Positions 12,605 to 14,297 of a stretch of 14,297 nucleotides of DNA are shown piece by piece; the first letter of the stretch is position 1, and every line of letters starts with the position of its first letter. Under the pieces are notes generated by a model that did not search any database, was not told the origin of the DNA, and saw only the letters and a program-made list of their open reading frames with translations. This stretch comes from CAZYTO01 sp964650405 (GTDB lineage: Bacteria > Acidobacteriota > Thermoanaerobaculia > Gp7-AA8), in NCBI GenBank assembly GCA_964650405.1, contig CAZYTO010000149.1, positions 1 through 14,297 of the forward strand. The letters run 5' to 3'. The position numbers and the translations under genes are program-made.

Positions 12605-14297
12605 ATGGCTCAGCGCAAAACGTCTCTGTTTGAACCGAACATCATTCGTCGCGCCTGTATAGACGCATTCGTGAAGCTCAATCCCCGCCGCATGATGAAG
12701 AACCCCGTCATGTTCCTCGTCGAGGGCGGCGCGGCATTGACCACACTCCTGCTCATTCCGGGGCTGACGAAACACGTCGACGTGCTCTTCCAGGCCCAGA
12801 TCACCTTGTGGCTATGGGTGACCGTCCTCTTCGCGAACTTCGCCGAGGCCGTGGCGGAGGGTCGTGGCAAGGCGCAGGCGGACGCACTGCGCAAGGCCAA
12901 GACAGAGGCCACGGCGCGGCGGCTGACCGGCGCCGACCGCAAAGCAGAGGAGCACGTCCCCGCTTCGCAGCTCCGCAAAGGAGACTTCGTGGTCGTCGAG
13001 GCAAGCCAGATCATCCCCGGCGACGGCACCGTGATCGAAGGCATCGCCTCGGTCAACGAGTCGGCCATCACGGGAGAATCGGCGCCGGTCATCCGCGAAG
13101 CGGGCGGCGATCGCTCGGCCGTCACGGGCGGGACGATGGTGCTGTCGGACCGCATCGTCGTGGAGATCACCTCCGAGCCGGGGCAGACGTTCATCGACCG
13201 CATGATCCGGCTGGTGGAAGGGGCGGAGCGGCAGAAGACGCCGAACGAGATCGCCCTCGACATCCTGCTGGCCGGCCTGACCATTGTCTTTCTCTTCGCC
13301 ACTGTCACGCTCAAGCCGTTCGCCATCTACTCCGGCAGCGACGTGTCGGTCACCATCCTCGTGGCGCTGCTGGTCTGCCTCATCCCCACCACGATCGGGG
13401 CGCTGCTGTCCGCCATCGGCATCGCCGGCATGGACCGCGTCCTCCAGCACAACATCCTGGCCATGTCGGGGCGGGCCGTGGAAGCATCCGGCGACGTGAA
13501 CGTGCTCCTGCTCGACAAGACCGGCACGATCACGCTCGGCAACCGGCAGGCGGTGCAGTTCGTCCCCGCGCCGTCGGTCGATCCGCACGAACTGGCCGAA
13601 GTGGCGCAGCTCTCCTCGCTGGCGGATGAAACGCCCGAGGGACGGTCGATCGTCGTCCTGGCCAAGGAACAGTTCGGCCTGCGCGGGCGCGAGCTGCAGA
13701 CGCTTGGCAATCACGCCATCGTTCCCTTCACTGCCCGGACCCGCATGTCGGGCATCGACTTCGAGAACGGGCGCGCCGTGCGCAAGGGAGCGGCGGACTC
13801 GGTGGCCGGCTACATCCAGACCAAGGGCGGCACCTTCCCCGAGGAGGTGCAGCACGACGTGGCGCGCATCGCCGGCGAAGGGGGAACGCCGCTCGTCGTG
13901 GCCGACAACCAGCGCGTCCTCGGCACGATCTACCTCAAGGACATCGTCAAGGGCGGCATGCGCGAGCGCTTCGACCGCCTGCGCATGATGGGCATCCGCA
14001 CGGTGATGATCACGGGTGACAACCCGCTCACCGCGGCCTTCATCGCGCGCGAGGCCGGGGTCGACGACTTCCTGGCCCAGGCCACGCCCGAGGACAAGCT
14101 CGCCCTGATCCGCAAGGAGCAGGCCGCGGGGAACCTCGTGGCCATGACCGGTGACGGCACGAACGACGCGCCGGCCCTGGCCCAGGCGGACGTGGGCATG
14201 GCCATGAACACGGGAACCCAGCCGGCCAAGGAAGCGGGCAACCTGGTCGATCCCGACTCTAACCCCCCGAAACAGATCGAAGGCCGGGAGAACGGCC
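12605..14297 (+). CDS. kdpB: KdpB, catalytic ATPase subunit (partial, 3' end outside window)
   Basis: An open frame of 564 codons running off the window end (full KdpB is about 680 aa). This P-type ATPase subunit hydrolyses ATP to drive K+ uptake. Seen in order: N-terminal helix FLVEGGAALTTLLLI, the A-domain TGES (156-159), LIPTTIG (about 259-265, membrane), the phosphorylation motif DKTGT with D304, the N-domain DETPEGRSIVVLAK and KGAADSV, ITGDN (469-473), and the hinge MTGDGTNDAPAL (514-525) with D517 and D521. The ATG has a GGAAGG Shine-Dalgarno 15 bp after kdpA. From about 14250 the conserved DLDSNPTKLIEIVEIG-type sequence is changed to DPDSNPPKQIEGRENG in the same frame, which looks like sequence error at a contig end rather than biology. 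kdpC would be expected next. Confidence 0.96.
   Translation, partial: MAQRKTSLFEPNIIRRACIDAFVKLNPRRMMKNPVMFLVEGGAALTTLLLIPGLTKHVDVLFQAQITLWLWVTVLFANFAEAVAEGRGKAQADALRKAKTEATARRLTGADRKAEEHVPASQLRKGDFVVVEASQIIPGDGTVIEGIASVNESAITGESAPVIREAGGDRSAVTGGTMVLSDRIVVEITSEPGQTFIDRMIRLVEGAERQKTPNEIALDILLAGLTIVFLFATVTLKPFAIYSGSDVSVTILVALLVCLIPTTIGALLSAIGIAGMDRVLQHNILAMSGRAVEASGDVNVLLLDKTGTITLGNRQAVQFVPAPSVDPHELAEVAQLSSLADETPEGRSIVVLAKEQFGLRGRELQTLGNHAIVPFTARTRMSGIDFENGRAVRKGAADSVAGYIQTKGGTFPEEVQHDVARIAGEGGTPLVVADNQRVLGTIYLKDIVKGGMRERFDRLRMMGIRTVMITGDNPLTAAFIAREAGVDDFLAQATPEDKLALIRKEQAAGNLVAMTGDGTNDAPALAQADVGMAMNTGTQPAKEAGNLVDPDSNPPKQIEGRENG

Noticed and set aside
12605..14297. kdpB as a frameshifted pseudogene
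   Set aside because: The frame from ATG 12605 stays open with all P-type ATPase motifs in register; it only lacks a stop because the window ends.

Overview
This is a GC-rich window from a Gram-negative bacterium. Envelope features support this: several signal peptides, an outer-membrane beta-barrel porin, and the K+ transporters Kup and Kdp. The gene mix, the coding style and a dispersed palindromic repeat suggest Acidobacteriota or a similar soil/subsurface lineage, but there is no rRNA or marker gene to settle this. No tRNA, rRNA, CRISPR, transposase or phage gene was seen.

Layout. (1) 1-1158: the C-terminal part of a fibronectin type III (FN3) domain gene on the minus strand lies back to back with a secreted ConA-like (LamG/DUF1349-type) protein on the plus strand. 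Both lack a normal 5' end at the shared junction near 220-290. (2) 1172-3096, minus: a two-gene operon with a GTGA overlap, encoding an exported TPR protein and then an aldo/keto reductase. (3) 3097-3422: a 326-bp gene-free region with two inverted copies of a dispersed palindromic repeat, a C-tract array (potential G-quadruplex on the minus strand) and a CRP-type palindrome. (4) 3423-6927, plus: a tightly overlapping three-gene operon. It encodes a NirJ/AhbC-like radical SAM/SPASM protein, a fused double AsnC/Lrp-type siroheme-decarboxylase-like protein (AhbA-AhbB / NirDL-GH type) and a TIGR04053-like radical SAM/SPASM protein. Taken together they look like a compact route from siroheme towards heme b, heme d1 or a related tetrapyrrole. 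(5) 6999-8930, minus: Kup. (6) 9112-14297, plus: a BBP2-type porin, a 27-aa membrane peptide, kdpF, kdpA and the first 564 codons of kdpB, cut by the window end. Two arrays of a degenerate 8-bp repeat (AGCGAHTA) sit directly before the two small genes.

How the genes may work together: Kup (constitutive low-affinity uptake in known systems) and KdpFAB (high-affinity P-type uptake) form one potassium locus, with the porin as a possible outer-membrane entry route. The radical SAM/AsnC operon is a separate cofactor-biosynthesis unit. The most interesting points are the three-gene tetrapyrrole-like operon with its diverged fused decarboxylase, the 27-aa peptide in the kdp operon, the octamer arrays that appear to separate kdpF from its ribosome-binding site, and the 28-bp repeat shared exactly by the two ends of the radical SAM operon. 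The last ~45 bases of the window break a highly conserved KdpB motif without losing frame and should be treated as possibly low quality.
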